This document shows, piece after piece, positions 54,862-63,365 of a stretch of 64,000 bases of DNA. Where the stretch lies: assembly GCF_020873895.1 (NCBI RefSeq), contig NZ_JAHWGT010000009.1, forward strand, positions 124,001-188,000. The letters are read 5' to 3'. Position 1 is the stretch's first letter, and each line of letters opens with the position of its first letter. Below the pieces are notes generated by a model. That model was not told the origin of the DNA. It was given only the letters and a program-made list of their open reading frames with translations, and did not search any database. This stretch comes from Streptomyces sp. DH12. Its GTDB lineage: Bacteria > Actinomycetota > Actinomycetes > Streptomycetales > Streptomycetaceae. The position numbers were made by a program, and so were the translations under genes.

Positions 54862-55761
54862 TCAGCAGCCGTTCAGCTGGGCCGGAGCCTCGGTGGCGAT
54901 CTGCTCGAAGACGGCCTCGTCGGCGGCGAAGTCCGAGTCGGGTACCGGCGTGTGCACGACGATCTCGTCGAACCCGAGCTCCGCGTGGCGCCCGGCGAAG
55001 TCCACGAACGCGTCCAGGGACTCCAGTGGACGCGCCCGGTCCGGGGTGAAGCCGGTCAGGAGGATCCTGTCCGGTTCGGCGGCGTCCCGTCCGGCGGCGG
55101 CGCACGCCTCGGCCAGCCGGTCGAGCTGACCCCTCAGCGCCGCCCGCGACTGCTCGGGCGTGCCCGCCTCGAACAGCTTCGGGTCGCCGGTGGTCACCCA
55201 TGCCTGGCCGTACCGGGCGGCGAGCCGCATCCCGCGCGGACCGGTCGCCGCGACGGCGAAGGGCAGCCGGGGCCGCTGCACGCAGCCGGGTACGTTGCGC
55301 GCCTCGACCGCCGCGTAGTGGTCGCCCCGGTGGGTGACGGCCCCCTCGGTGAGGAGCCGGTCGAGCAGCGGCACGAACTCGGCGAACCGGTCCGCGCGCT
55401 CCCGCGGCGTCCACGCCTCCTGGCCCAGGGCCGTGGCGTCGAAGCCGTTGCCGCCCGCGCCGATGCCGAGGGTGACCCGGCCGCCGGAGATGTCGTCCAG
55501 GGAGATCAACTCCTTGGCGAGGGTGACCGGATGGCGGAAGTTCGGCGAGGTCACCAGGGTCCCCAGGCGCATACGCTCCGTCACCACCGCTGCCGCCGTC
55601 AGCGTCGGCAGCGCACCGAACCACGGCCCGTCGCGGAAGCTCCGCCACGACAGGTGGTCGTACGTGTAGGCGGCGTGGAAGCCCAGTTCCTCGGCCCGCC
55701 GCCAGATCTTCTCTCCCTCGCTCCACCGGTGGATGGGAAGGATCACCGTGCTCAGACGCAT
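54862..55761 (-). CDS. LLM class F420-dependent oxidoreductase
   Basis: A 299-residue luciferase-like monooxygenase-fold enzyme: MRLSTVILPIHRWSEGEKIW, AAYTYDHLSWRSF, MRLGTLVTSPNFRHPVTLAK, LISLDDISGGRVTLGIGAGG and LPFAVAATGPRGMRLAARYG. In actinomycetes most such enzymes use the deazaflavin F420. The substrate is unknown. ATG 55761; the gene ends 185 bases before the HAD gene on the same strand, so it may be independently transcribed. Confidence 0.87.
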   Translation of the reverse strand: MRLSTVILPIHRWSEGEKIWRRAEELGFHAAYTYDHLSWRSFRDGPWFGALPTLTAAAVVTERMRLGTLVTSPNFRHPVTLAKELISLDDISGGRVTLGIGAGGNGFDATALGQEAWTPRERADRFAEFVPLLDRLLTEGAVTHRGDHYAAVEARNVPGCVQRPRLPFAVAATGPRGMRLAARYGQAWVTTGDPKLFEAGTPEQSRAALRGQLDRLAEACAAAGRDAAEPDRILLTGFTPDRARPLESLDAFVDFAGRHAELGFDEIVVHTPVPDSDFAADEAVFEQIATEAPAQLNGC

Positions 55762-55923
55762 GTCACCGACGATACGCGTCCCGGCGGCAGCGACCGCGAC
55801 GGTCGAGCGGGCCCCCGCCGGCCGTACCGCCGCGCCCGGGCGCGGACGTGAGGCTGCCGCGGGCCGCCCGGTGGGTGCGACGCCGGGCGGAGCGGGCCGA
55901 GCGGCGCGCCCGGTGGCTCAGCG

Positions 55924-56466
55924 TCACTGCTGGAACCGCAGGAAACGGGGCGGTACCGCGTCGGTGAGCCAGACGCCGTTCGCGCTGACGCGGAACACGT
56001 GGCCCTCGCGGCGCATGGCCGCCGCGTCGACCGCCAGGACGACGGGCCTGCCGCGCCTGGCCCCGACCCGGCGGGCGGTCTCGCGGTCCGGTGAGAGGTG
56101 GACGTGGTGGCGGGCCATGGGGCGCAGGCCCTCGGCCCGGATGGCGTCCAGGTGCGCGGCCACCGTGCCGTGGTAGAGGTACGCCGGCGGTTCGGCGGGC
56201 GGCAGGGCGAGGTCCACGTCGACGGTGTGGCCCTGGTTGGCGCGGATGCGGTCGCCGTCGAGGGCGAAGCGCTGCTTGTCGCTGGAGGCGACGACGTGCT
56301 CCAGCTCGGCGCGGCTGAGGGGCACACCGTGCCGGGCCAGCGCGTGCAGGAGGTCGTCGACGGGGACCCAGCCGTGGGGGTCGAGGGCGAGGCCGATCCG
56401 CTCCGGCTCGTGCCGCAGGTGCCGGGAGAGGTACTTCGACACCTTCACGGTGCGTCGCGCGTCCAT
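55924..56466 (-). CDS. kptA: RNA 2'-phosphotransferase KptA/Tpt1
   Basis: A 180-residue enzyme that transfers an internal RNA 2'-phosphate to NAD. It shows KVSKYLSRHLRHEPERIGLA, GWVPVDDLL, DKQRFALDGDRIRANQGHTV and YHGTVAAHLDAI, then HHVHLSPDRETARRVGARRG, the conserved family runs. In fungi it finishes tRNA splicing; bacteria with no such splicing also carry it and the natural substrate is debated (known for the family). ATG 56466. The 130 bases upstream hold a DnaA-box cluster. Confidence 0.9.
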   Translation of the reverse strand: MDARRTVKVSKYLSRHLRHEPERIGLALDPHGWVPVDDLLHALARHGVPLSRAELEHVVASSDKQRFALDGDRIRANQGHTVDVDLALPPAEPPAYLYHGTVAAHLDAIRAEGLRPMARHHVHLSPDRETARRVGARRGRPVVLAVDAAAMRREGHVFRVSANGVWLTDAVPPRFLRFQQ

Positions 56467-56524
56467 GGCGGCAGGGTGGCAGGGATCACTCCCCCGGTGC
56501 CACCAAAAAACCGACGGACAGGTT

Positions 56525-56579
56525 TGGTCCACAACCAACTGGTGTTATCCACAGGGGCTTTCGGCGATTCTGTGGACAA
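56525..56579. promoter_or_regulatory. Cluster of DnaA boxes between kptA and the MerR gene
   Basis: TTATCCACA (56545-56553) and, on the minus strand, TTGTCCACA (56571-56579) match the Streptomyces DnaA-box consensus; TGGTCCACA (56525-56533) is a one-mismatch version. Confidence 0.75.
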
Positions 56580-56601
56580 CGGGCACCACTCCCACCCCTT
56601 C

Positions 56602-57579
56602 TCACGACCTTTCCCGGCGGCCGCGTTCCCCGTCGGCGAGGTCCTGTGACGGCTGTGACCGTGCGGTGAGCGCGTCCATGGTGCGGGCCTGGACCTCGCG
56701 TTCGGCCGCGGCGGCGATGAAGGACGGCGCGGCGGCCGTGCCCACCAGCCGGTCCACGGCCCGGACCGTGGCGGCGGGCAGGGCGACGGTACGCGGCTCG
56801 TCGTCCCGCTCCGGCGGAGCGTCCGGGGACAGGTGCTGCCGGAGGTGGCGGGTCGCGAGGGTCCGCATCGCCCGGGCCAGCTCGGCGTCGACCGTCTGCT
56901 GGGCGAGCGGGCGCAGCCGGCGCACCAGGGCCGCCGCCTCGGCCGCGTCGGCGTCCTTCGGGGGAAGGTGGCCGAGGTAGCGGGCGAAGACATGCTCCGT
57001 GGTGAACTCCAGGAACCGGTGGGCGATGTGCTCCACCTGGGCCCTCAGCTCCCGCAGGTGCTCGGCGATGGCCAGGAGCGGCACGCCCGCCCCGTACAGT
57101 TCGACCGCCACGGCCAGCTCCTGCGGGCTGGGGACCAGGAACTCGTCGTCCCTCCCCGGCACCCGTTCCAGCACGCCCAGCGCCACGGCCTCCTCGACGG
57201 CCCGCTCGTCGGGCGTGCCGCCGAAGGCCGCGTCCAGCTCGGCGCGGGTGACACGGTCGGCCTGCTCGTCCGTCCAGGGGCCGTTCACCTCGGCGACGAG
57301 GCCGAGCACACCACCGAGGCCGCGCCCGGTGTCCCAGGCCTCCAGCAGCTCCTTGATCGACGCCAGGGTGTAGCGCCGGTCGAGCAGGTCCGCGATCTGC
57401 CGCAGCCGGGCCAGGTGGGCGTCGCCGTAGACGTTCGCCCTGCCGCGCCGCTCGGGCCGGGGCAGCAGCCCCCGGTCCTGGTAGGCGCGGATCGTCCGGA
57501 CCGTGGCACCACTCAGGTGCGCCAGGTCCTCGATCCGGTACTCGACCGCCGCTGCCCCGCCGGCCGGCTGCTCGGACAC
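56602..57579 (-). CDS. MerR family transcriptional regulator
   Basis: A 325-residue regulator with a MerR helix-turn-helix at the start: EYRIEDLAHLSGATVRTIRA, then YQDRGLLPRPERRGRANVYG and LARLRQIADLLDRRYTLASI. The C-terminal effector part (about 90-325) is long and helical and does not match a common ligand domain I can name. GTG 57579 has GAGGAG well spaced upstream. It is followed on the same strand, after the DnaA boxes, by kptA. Effector unknown. Confidence 0.85.
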   Translation of the reverse strand: MSEQPAGGAAAVEYRIEDLAHLSGATVRTIRAYQDRGLLPRPERRGRANVYGDAHLARLRQIADLLDRRYTLASIKELLEAWDTGRGLGGVLGLVAEVNGPWTDEQADRVTRAELDAAFGGTPDERAVEEAVALGVLERVPGRDDEFLVPSPQELAVAVELYGAGVPLLAIAEHLRELRAQVEHIAHRFLEFTTEHVFARYLGHLPPKDADAAEAAALVRRLRPLAQQTVDAELARAMRTLATRHLRQHLSPDAPPERDDEPRTVALPAATVRAVDRLVGTAAAPSFIAAAAEREVQARTMDALTARSQPSQDLADGERGRRERS

Positions 57580-57659
57580 CACTCGCTCCTCACCGTCCCG
57601 GGTCTCCGCACCGCCCCGGGCCCTCCGCCTGGGATGGTACGGCCGCCCCGCCGGGCCGC

Positions 57660-59432
57660 TCACAGCGGCGGCGACAGCCTCGCGAGGGCGCGCAGCACAC
57701 CCGGCGACAACCGGGACAGGACGCGGGCGACCCGGGCCTCCGGGGTCACCGGCACCACCGCGCGGTTCTCCGCGACCGCCCGCAGGACGGCGTCGGCGAC
57801 CTTCTCCGGCGGATAGCCGCGCAGCCCGTACAGCCGGGACGCGCGCCGGCGCAGCCGCTCCTGCTCCCGGTCCGACACGCCCGCGAACCGCGCCGTCGCC
57901 GTGATGCCGGTGTGCACGAAACCGGGGCAGACCGCCGAGACGCCGATGCCCCGCCCGGCCAGCTCCGCGCGCAGGCACTCGCTGAGCATCAGCACCGCGG
58001 CCTTGGAGGTGCAGTACGCGGGGAGGACCCGGGAGGGCTGGAAAGCGGCGGCCGACGCGGTGTTCACGATGTGGCCGCCCTGCCCGCGCGCGGCCATCTG
58101 CCCGCCGAAGATCCGGCAGCCGTGGATCACGCCCCACAGGTTGACGTCCAGGACCTTCTTCCAGTCCTCGGCGGTCGTCTCGAGGAAGGGGCCCGACATG
58201 CCGATGCCGGCGTTGTTGACCAGGACGTCGACCGTGCCGTACTCGGCGGCGACCTCCGCGGCGAGCTTCTCCATCGCCGGTTCGTCGGACACGTCCACCG
58301 CCTCGGCCCACGCGTCGGGCGCGCCGACCAGGCGGGCCAGCTCCGCGGTGCGCGCCGCGCCCTCGGCGTCCCGGTCGACGGCGACCACCCGCGCCCCCGT
58401 CTCGGCGAACGCGAACGCCGTGGCCCGGCCGATACCGCTCGCCGCACCCGTCACGAGCACCAGCTGCCCGGCGAACCGGTCGGCGTACCGGCGCCGGGGC
58501 GGTGGCGGCACGGGCGCCACCGCGGCGTCCCGCTCGTCGTGCGCGGTCACGAAGTCGGTGATCCAGGCGGCGAGCCGGTCGGGGCGCGTCCGGGGCACCC
58601 AGTGCTTCGCCGGCAGCGTGCGCCGCGTCAACCGCGGGGCCCACCGGGGCAGCTCGTCGTAGAGCCGCTCCGACAGGAAGGCGTCCCCGGTCGGGACGAT
58701 CAGCTGCACCGGGACGTGCGCGTACGCGTCGGTGCGCGGGCGCCGCAGGCGGGGGCGGACGTTGTCCCGGTAGAGCCACGCGCCGTGCGCCGCGTCCGAC
58801 GGCAGCGACGCGGTCGGGTAGCCGTCGGCCGGCACCTTCTCCACCCGGCGCAGCAGGTCCGGCCACCGCCGGCCCAGCGGCCCGCGCCAGGCGAGCTCCG
58901 GCACCACCGGCGTGTGCAGCAGGTACACGTACCAGGACTTGGCGCCCTGCCCGAGGAGCTGGCCGACACGGCGCGGGGTCGGCCGGGTCGCGCGCCGTTT
59001 GATCCAGTGGCCGAAGTGGTCGAGGGACGGACCGGAGATCGAGGTGAACGAGGCGATCCGGCCCTCGGTACGGGCGAGCGTCGCGAACTCCCACCCCTGC
59101 ACGGAGCCCCAGTCGTGGCCGACGAGGTGCACCGGCCGGTCCGGGCTGACCGCGTCCGCGACCGCGAGGAAGTCGTCCGTCAGCTTCTCCAGCGTGAAAC
59201 CGCCGCGCAGCGGCACCGGGGCCGTCGACCTGCCGTGGCCGCGCACGTCGTACAGCACGACGTGGAACCGCTCCGCCAGACGCGGCGCGACCTCCGACCA
59301 GACCTCCTTGGAGTCGGGGTAGCCGTGGACGAGGACGACCACGGGCCGGTCGGGCTCGCCCAGTTCGGCGACGCACAATTCGACGCCGCCCGTACGGATC
59401 CAGCGCTCGCGGGCGCCCCTCAGCAGACTCAT
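57660..59432 (-). CDS. Alpha/beta hydrolase-SDR fusion (EphD-like)
   Basis: A 590-residue two-domain protein. The N-terminal half is an alpha/beta hydrolase (HGYPDSKEVWSEVA, VHLVGHDWGSVQGWEF with nucleophile Asp, a cap domain and AKHWVPRTRPDRL with the catalytic His). The C-terminal half is a short-chain dehydrogenase (LVTGAASGIGRATAFAFAET, NNAGIGMSG and YCTSK, catalytic Tyr-x3-Lys). This is the layout of mycobacterial EphD (Rv2214c, similar length), an epoxide hydrolase linked to mycolic acid metabolism; Streptomyces makes no mycolic acids, so the role here is unclear. ATG 59432 overlaps the M24 peptidase stop (ATGA). Confidence 0.88.
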   Translation of the reverse strand: MSLLRGARERWIRTGGVELCVAELGEPDRPVVVLVHGYPDSKEVWSEVAPRLAERFHVVLYDVRGHGRSTAPVPLRGGFTLEKLTDDFLAVADAVSPDRPVHLVGHDWGSVQGWEFATLARTEGRIASFTSISGPSLDHFGHWIKRRATRPTPRRVGQLLGQGAKSWYVYLLHTPVVPELAWRGPLGRRWPDLLRRVEKVPADGYPTASLPSDAAHGAWLYRDNVRPRLRRPRTDAYAHVPVQLIVPTGDAFLSERLYDELPRWAPRLTRRTLPAKHWVPRTRPDRLAAWITDFVTAHDERDAAVAPVPPPPRRRYADRFAGQLVLVTGAASGIGRATAFAFAETGARVVAVDRDAEGAARTAELARLVGAPDAWAEAVDVSDEPAMEKLAAEVAAEYGTVDVLVNNAGIGMSGPFLETTAEDWKKVLDVNLWGVIHGCRIFGGQMAARGQGGHIVNTASAAAFQPSRVLPAYCTSKAAVLMLSECLRAELAGRGIGVSAVCPGFVHTGITATARFAGVSDREQERLRRRASRLYGLRGYPPEKVADAVLRAVAENRAVVPVTPEARVARVLSRLSPGVLRALARLSPPL

Positions 59433-60277
59433 GCGGTGGCCTCCTCGGCCCATCGGCGGACGTGCGGCAGGTCGTCGTCGAGCCGGAACGCGCTCTCCCG
59501 CGGGTCCCGGGAGTCCGTCACGACCAGCAGCTCCTCGAACTTCGCTCCCGTACCCCGGAACCCGAGGTGCGGCTCGACCGCCCACAGCCCGGGCCGCGGC
59601 GGGTGGTCGGAGAACCGGTACGGCGACCACAGCGGCGACCAGCCCTCCCGGTGGCCGTGCAGCGCGTCGGACGCCAGCCCCTTCAGCGCCCGCGTGCCGA
59701 ACCCGAACAGGGTGGGGGACCACCGCCGCTCCCGGACCCGGCCCACCTTGTGCGCGACCACCCCGAACGGGTAGGCGCGGTGCCGGTTGGCGTACCCCTG
59801 GCGGACCATGAGGCGGTCCACGTCCTCGTGGATCCGGCGCAGCGGACGGCGCTCCCGCACCTCGCGCGGGATCAGCTCGCGGTGCTCCCGCAGGTCGGCG
59901 AGGAGCCTGTCGTGCGGGGGGTTCGGCCCGAGGCAGCCGGAGTAGCCGACGTCCGCCGGGTACCCCCGGTGGACCGGTGCCAGGTCGAGGACGAACGGCA
60001 TCCCCGGCTCCAGCCGCCGGTCGGTGGGGAAGAACTGCAGCGGTATGCGGAAACCGGTGAAGGCCGTGCGGTCGCCGAACCAGGCGAATGGCAGGTGGAA
60101 CCAGTCCCGCACGCCCCGGGCGCGCAGCCACTCCCGCTGCATCCGCGCCGCCTCCCGCTCGGTGACGCCCGGCCTGAGCCGCGCCGCCACCGCCTCGGCG
60201 CACGCGTACGCCAGGCGCTGCGCCTCCCTGAACCCCCGCAGCTCGCTCGCCGCCGGTGCCGCCGCCCTCGCCGTCAT
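59429..60277 (-). CDS. M24 family metallopeptidase
   Basis: A 282-residue protein of the methionine-aminopeptidase/prolidase fold: FVLDLAPVHRGYPADVGYSG (two Asp ligands), VVAHKVGRVRERR (His), WAVEPHLGFRGTGAKFEELL (Glu ligands). It resembles Xaa-Pro aminopeptidases without their N-terminal domain. Its stop codon overlaps the start of the EphD-like gene by four bases, so the two are coupled. ATG 60277; the N-terminus is Ala-rich. Confidence 0.85.
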   Translation of the reverse strand: MTARAAAPAASELRGFREAQRLAYACAEAVAARLRPGVTEREAARMQREWLRARGVRDWFHLPFAWFGDRTAFTGFRIPLQFFPTDRRLEPGMPFVLDLAPVHRGYPADVGYSGCLGPNPPHDRLLADLREHRELIPREVRERRPLRRIHEDVDRLMVRQGYANRHRAYPFGVVAHKVGRVRERRWSPTLFGFGTRALKGLASDALHGHREGWSPLWSPYRFSDHPPRPGLWAVEPHLGFRGTGAKFEELLVVTDSRDPRESAFRLDDDLPHVRRWAEEATA

Positions 60278-60422
60278 GCCACCCGCCCGTCCGCCGGCGC
60301 CCGTCACCGGCCGCGGCGCACCCGCCCGCGACCCGACGCACACCCGACCCGACCACCCGACCAACCTGACACCGCTGAATGTGACAATGGCCGGCGGCGA
60401 CGTCAAGGGGGCGGGGGCCGCC

Positions 60423-60431
60423 TGTGGACAA
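60423..60431 (-). promoter_or_regulatory. Single DnaA box
   Basis: TTGTCCACA on the minus strand, in the divergent region between the M24 and ABC genes. Confidence 0.6.
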
Positions 60432-60539
60432 CCCCGCTCGGCACACCCCTCCCGTACGGGCGAGTACGCCTGGAGTCGGAGACGGATCCAGCCGCCTGGA
60501 CTGACGTGCGGTGCGGTTCCCCGCCCCTACTGTCGGAAC

Positions 60540-61514
60540 GTGACTGTGATCGCCACCGAAAGCCTCAGCAAGCGGTTCCCCCGGGTGACCGCTCTCGACC
60601 GGCTCTCCCTGGACATCGGGCCCGGTGTGACCGGACTCGTGGGTGCCAACGGAGCCGGCAAGTCGACAATGATCAAGATCCTGCTCGGCCTGTCCCCCGC
60701 CACCGAGGGCCGCGCCCGGGTGCTGGGGCTGGACGTGGCGACGAGCGGCCCCGCCATCCGCGAGCGGGTCGGCTACATGCCCGAGCACGACTGCCTGCCG
60801 CCGGACGTGTCGGCGACCGAGTTCGTCGTGCACATGGCCCGCATGTCCGGGCTGCCGCCGACCGCGGCCCGCGAGCGCACCGCCGACACGCTCCGCCACG
60901 TCGGCCTGTACGAGGAGCGCTACCGCCCCATGGGCGGCTACTCGACCGGCATGAAGCAGCGTGTGAAGCTCGCGCAGGCGCTCGTCCACGACCCTCAGCT
61001 GGTCCTCCTCGACGAACCGACCAACGGCCTCGACCCGGTCGGCCGCGACGACATGCTGGGCCTGATCCGCCGCGTGTGGACGGACTTCGGCATCTCGGTG
61101 CTGGTCACCTCGCACCTGCTCGGCGAACTCGAGCGCACCTGCGACCACGTCGTCGTCATCGACGGCGGCCGCCTGCTGCGCTCCAGCTCCACCAGCGACT
61201 TCACCCAGATCACGACCACCGTCGCCGTCGAGGTCACCGACTCCGACACCCACCCCGACGGGACGGCCGCGCTGCGCGCCGCCCTCACCGCCGCCGGGGT
61301 CACGCTCCACGCGCGCGTGGAGGAGGGCCTGCCCGGCGCGGGCCACGTCCTGCTGCTGGAGGCGGCCGGCGAGGAGACCTACGACATCGTCCGCGACACC
61401 GTCGCCGACCTGGGGCTCGGCCTCGTCCGCATGGAGCAGCGCCGCCACCACATCGCCGAGGTGTTCCGCCCCGACGCCGCGGCCGACCGGCCGCAGGAGG
61501 TCCAGCCCCGATGA
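60540..61514 (+). CDS. ABC transporter ATP-binding protein
   Basis: A 324-residue ATPase: VTVIATESLSKRF at the start, Walker A GANGAGKST, signature YSTGMKQRVKLAQALVHDP, Walker B LVLLDEPTNGLDP, followed by an accessory C-terminal domain of about 100 residues. It pairs with the ABC-2-type permease whose ATG overlaps its stop (ATGA). Export of an unknown compound is likely; similar pairs move antibiotics, lipids or peptides. GTG 60540 sits six bases after a TACTGT -10-like element with no ribosome-binding site, so the transcript may be leaderless. Confidence 0.92.
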   Translation: MTVIATESLSKRFPRVTALDRLSLDIGPGVTGLVGANGAGKSTMIKILLGLSPATEGRARVLGLDVATSGPAIRERVGYMPEHDCLPPDVSATEFVVHMARMSGLPPTAARERTADTLRHVGLYEERYRPMGGYSTGMKQRVKLAQALVHDPQLVLLDEPTNGLDPVGRDDMLGLIRRVWTDFGISVLVTSHLLGELERTCDHVVVIDGGRLLRSSSTSDFTQITTTVAVEVTDSDTHPDGTAALRAALTAAGVTLHARVEEGLPGAGHVLLLEAAGEETYDIVRDTVADLGLGLVRMEQRRHHIAEVFRPDAAADRPQEVQPR

Positions 61515-62389
61515 GTACCGAGACGCAGATCCACAACATCGGGTACCGCAAGTACGACGGGCCCCGCCTCGGCCGCGCCTACGCGCGCAGGTCCCTGTTC
61601 GCGCAGTCCCTGCGGGGCGCCTACGGACTGGGTCGCAGCGCCAAGTCCAAGGTGCTGCCGATGATCCTGCTGGGCGTCATGTGCGTACCCGCGCTGATCA
61701 TCGTCGCGGTCGCCGTGGTCGCCAAGTCCAGCACCCTCGGGGTGGACTACACCCGCTACGCGATCATCATGCAGCTGGTCATCGCGCTGTTCGTGGCCTC
61801 CCAGGCGCCCCAGTCGGTCTCGCGGGACCTGCGCTTCCGGACCATCCCGCTGTACTTCTCCCGCCCCATCGAGCGGGTCGACTACGTCCTCGCCAAGTAC
61901 GGGGCGATGGCGTCGGCGCTCTTCGTCCTCACCGCGCTCCCGCTGGTCCTCCTCTACGCGGGCGCCCTGCTGGCCAAGATGGACTTCTCCGAGCAGACCG
62001 AGGGCTTCGCCCAGGGGGTGGCCTCCGTGGCACTGCTGTCGCTCCTCTTCGGCGGCATCGGACTCCTGCTGGCCGCGCTGACGCCCCGCCGCGGCTTCGG
62101 CGTCGCCGCGGTCATCGCCGTGCTCTTCATCTCGTACGGCGCCGTCACCACCGTCCAGGCCGTCGCCTGGGGCACGGACAACACCGGCGCGGTGACCTGG
62201 CTCGGCCTGTTCTCGCCGATCACGCTCATCGACGGCGTGCAGACCGCCTTCCTCGGCGCCACGACGTCGTTCCCCGGTGACGCCGGACCCGGCACCGGCG
62301 CCGGCGTGGTCTACCTGCTGGTCGTCCTCGGGCTCATCGCCGGTTCGTACGCCGGCCTGATGCTCCGCTACCGGAAGGCCGGCCTGTGA
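61511..62389 (+). CDS. ABC transporter permease
   Basis: A 292-residue membrane protein with about six helices, starting MSTETQIHNIGYRKYDGPRL, with LPMILLGVMCVPALIIVAVA and RPIERVDYVLAKYGAMASAL. It is an ABC-2-type permease (PF12679-like). Translationally coupled to the preceding ATPase. Substrate unknown. Confidence 0.88.
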   Translation: MSTETQIHNIGYRKYDGPRLGRAYARRSLFAQSLRGAYGLGRSAKSKVLPMILLGVMCVPALIIVAVAVVAKSSTLGVDYTRYAIIMQLVIALFVASQAPQSVSRDLRFRTIPLYFSRPIERVDYVLAKYGAMASALFVLTALPLVLLYAGALLAKMDFSEQTEGFAQGVASVALLSLLFGGIGLLLAALTPRRGFGVAAVIAVLFISYGAVTTVQAVAWGTDNTGAVTWLGLFSPITLIDGVQTAFLGATTSFPGDAGPGTGAGVVYLLVVLGLIAGSYAGLMLRYRKAGL

Positions 62390-62438
62390 CCGCCCTCCCG
62401 TCGCCCTCCACCACCGTCCGAAGGAATGGGCCGCGCCC

Positions 62439-63350
62439 ATGAGCACTCTCACCATCGACCACGCGTCGCGCTGGTTCGGCAACGTCGTCGCCGTCAACGA
62501 CGTCACCATGACCATCGGCCCCGGCGTGACCGGCCTCCTCGGCCCCAACGGCGCCGGCAAGTCCACCCTCATCAACATGATGGGCGGCTTCCTCGCCCCC
62601 TCCACCGGCTCGGTGACCCTCGACGGCCAGGCGATCTGGCGGAACGAGTCCGTCTACCGACACATCGGCGTCGTGCCGGAGCGGGAGGCCATGTACGACT
62701 TCCTCACCGGCCGCGACTTCGTCCTCGCCAACGCCGAACTGCACGGCCTCGGCGCCGCGGAGGCGCAGCGCGCCCTCGCGACCGTCGAGATGGAGTACGC
62801 GCAGGACCGGCGGATCTCCACGTACAGCAAGGGCATGCGGCAGCGGGTGAAGATGGCGTCCGCGCTGGTGCACGACCCGTCGGTGCTCCTCCTCGACGAG
62901 CCGTTCAACGGCATGGACCCGCGCCAGCGCATGCAGCTGATGGACCTGCTGCGGCGGATGGGCGCGGCGGGCCGCACCGTCCTGTTCTCCTCGCACATCC
63001 TGGAGGAGGTCGAGCAGCTCGCCTCGCACATCGAGGTCATCGTCGCCGGACGGCACGCGGCGAGCGGCGACTTCCGCCGCATCCGCCGCCTGATGACCGA
63101 CCGCCCGCACCGCTACCTGGTCCGCTCCAGCGACGACCGGGCCCTGGCGGCCGCGCTCATCGCCGACCCGTCGACGGCCGGCATCGAGGTGGACGTCCGC
63201 GAGGGCGCCCTGCGGATCCAGGCCGTCGACTTCGGCCGGTTCACGGAGCTGCTGCCGAAGGTCGCCCGCGCGCACTCCATCCGGCTGCTGACGGTCTCGC
63301 CCTCGGACGAGTCCCTCGAGTCGGTCTTCTCGTACCTCGTCGCGGCCTGA
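62439..63350 (+). CDS. ABC transporter ATP-binding protein (second system)
   Basis: A 303-residue ATPase: MSTLTIDHASRWFGNVVAVN, Walker A GPNGAGKST, signature YSKGMRQRVKMASALVHDPS, Walker B LLLDEPFNGMDP, HILEEVEQLASH. It is related to the upstream ATPase (60540) and likely arose by duplication. It starts 49 bases after the first permease and is followed 15 bases later by a second permease. Confidence 0.92.
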   Translation: MSTLTIDHASRWFGNVVAVNDVTMTIGPGVTGLLGPNGAGKSTLINMMGGFLAPSTGSVTLDGQAIWRNESVYRHIGVVPEREAMYDFLTGRDFVLANAELHGLGAAEAQRALATVEMEYAQDRRISTYSKGMRQRVKMASALVHDPSVLLLDEPFNGMDPRQRMQLMDLLRRMGAAGRTVLFSSHILEEVEQLASHIEVIVAGRHAASGDFRRIRRLMTDRPHRYLVRSSDDRALAAALIADPSTAGIEVDVREGALRIQAVDFGRFTELLPKVARAHSIRLLTVSPSDESLESVFSYLVAA

Positions 63351-63365
63351 AGGGAGCCCTCGACC

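Noticed and set aside
59435-61451. Upstream extension of the EphD-like frame
   Set aside because: The extension overlaps the M24 gene in another frame and the ABC ATPase on the opposite strand; the family start is at 59432.
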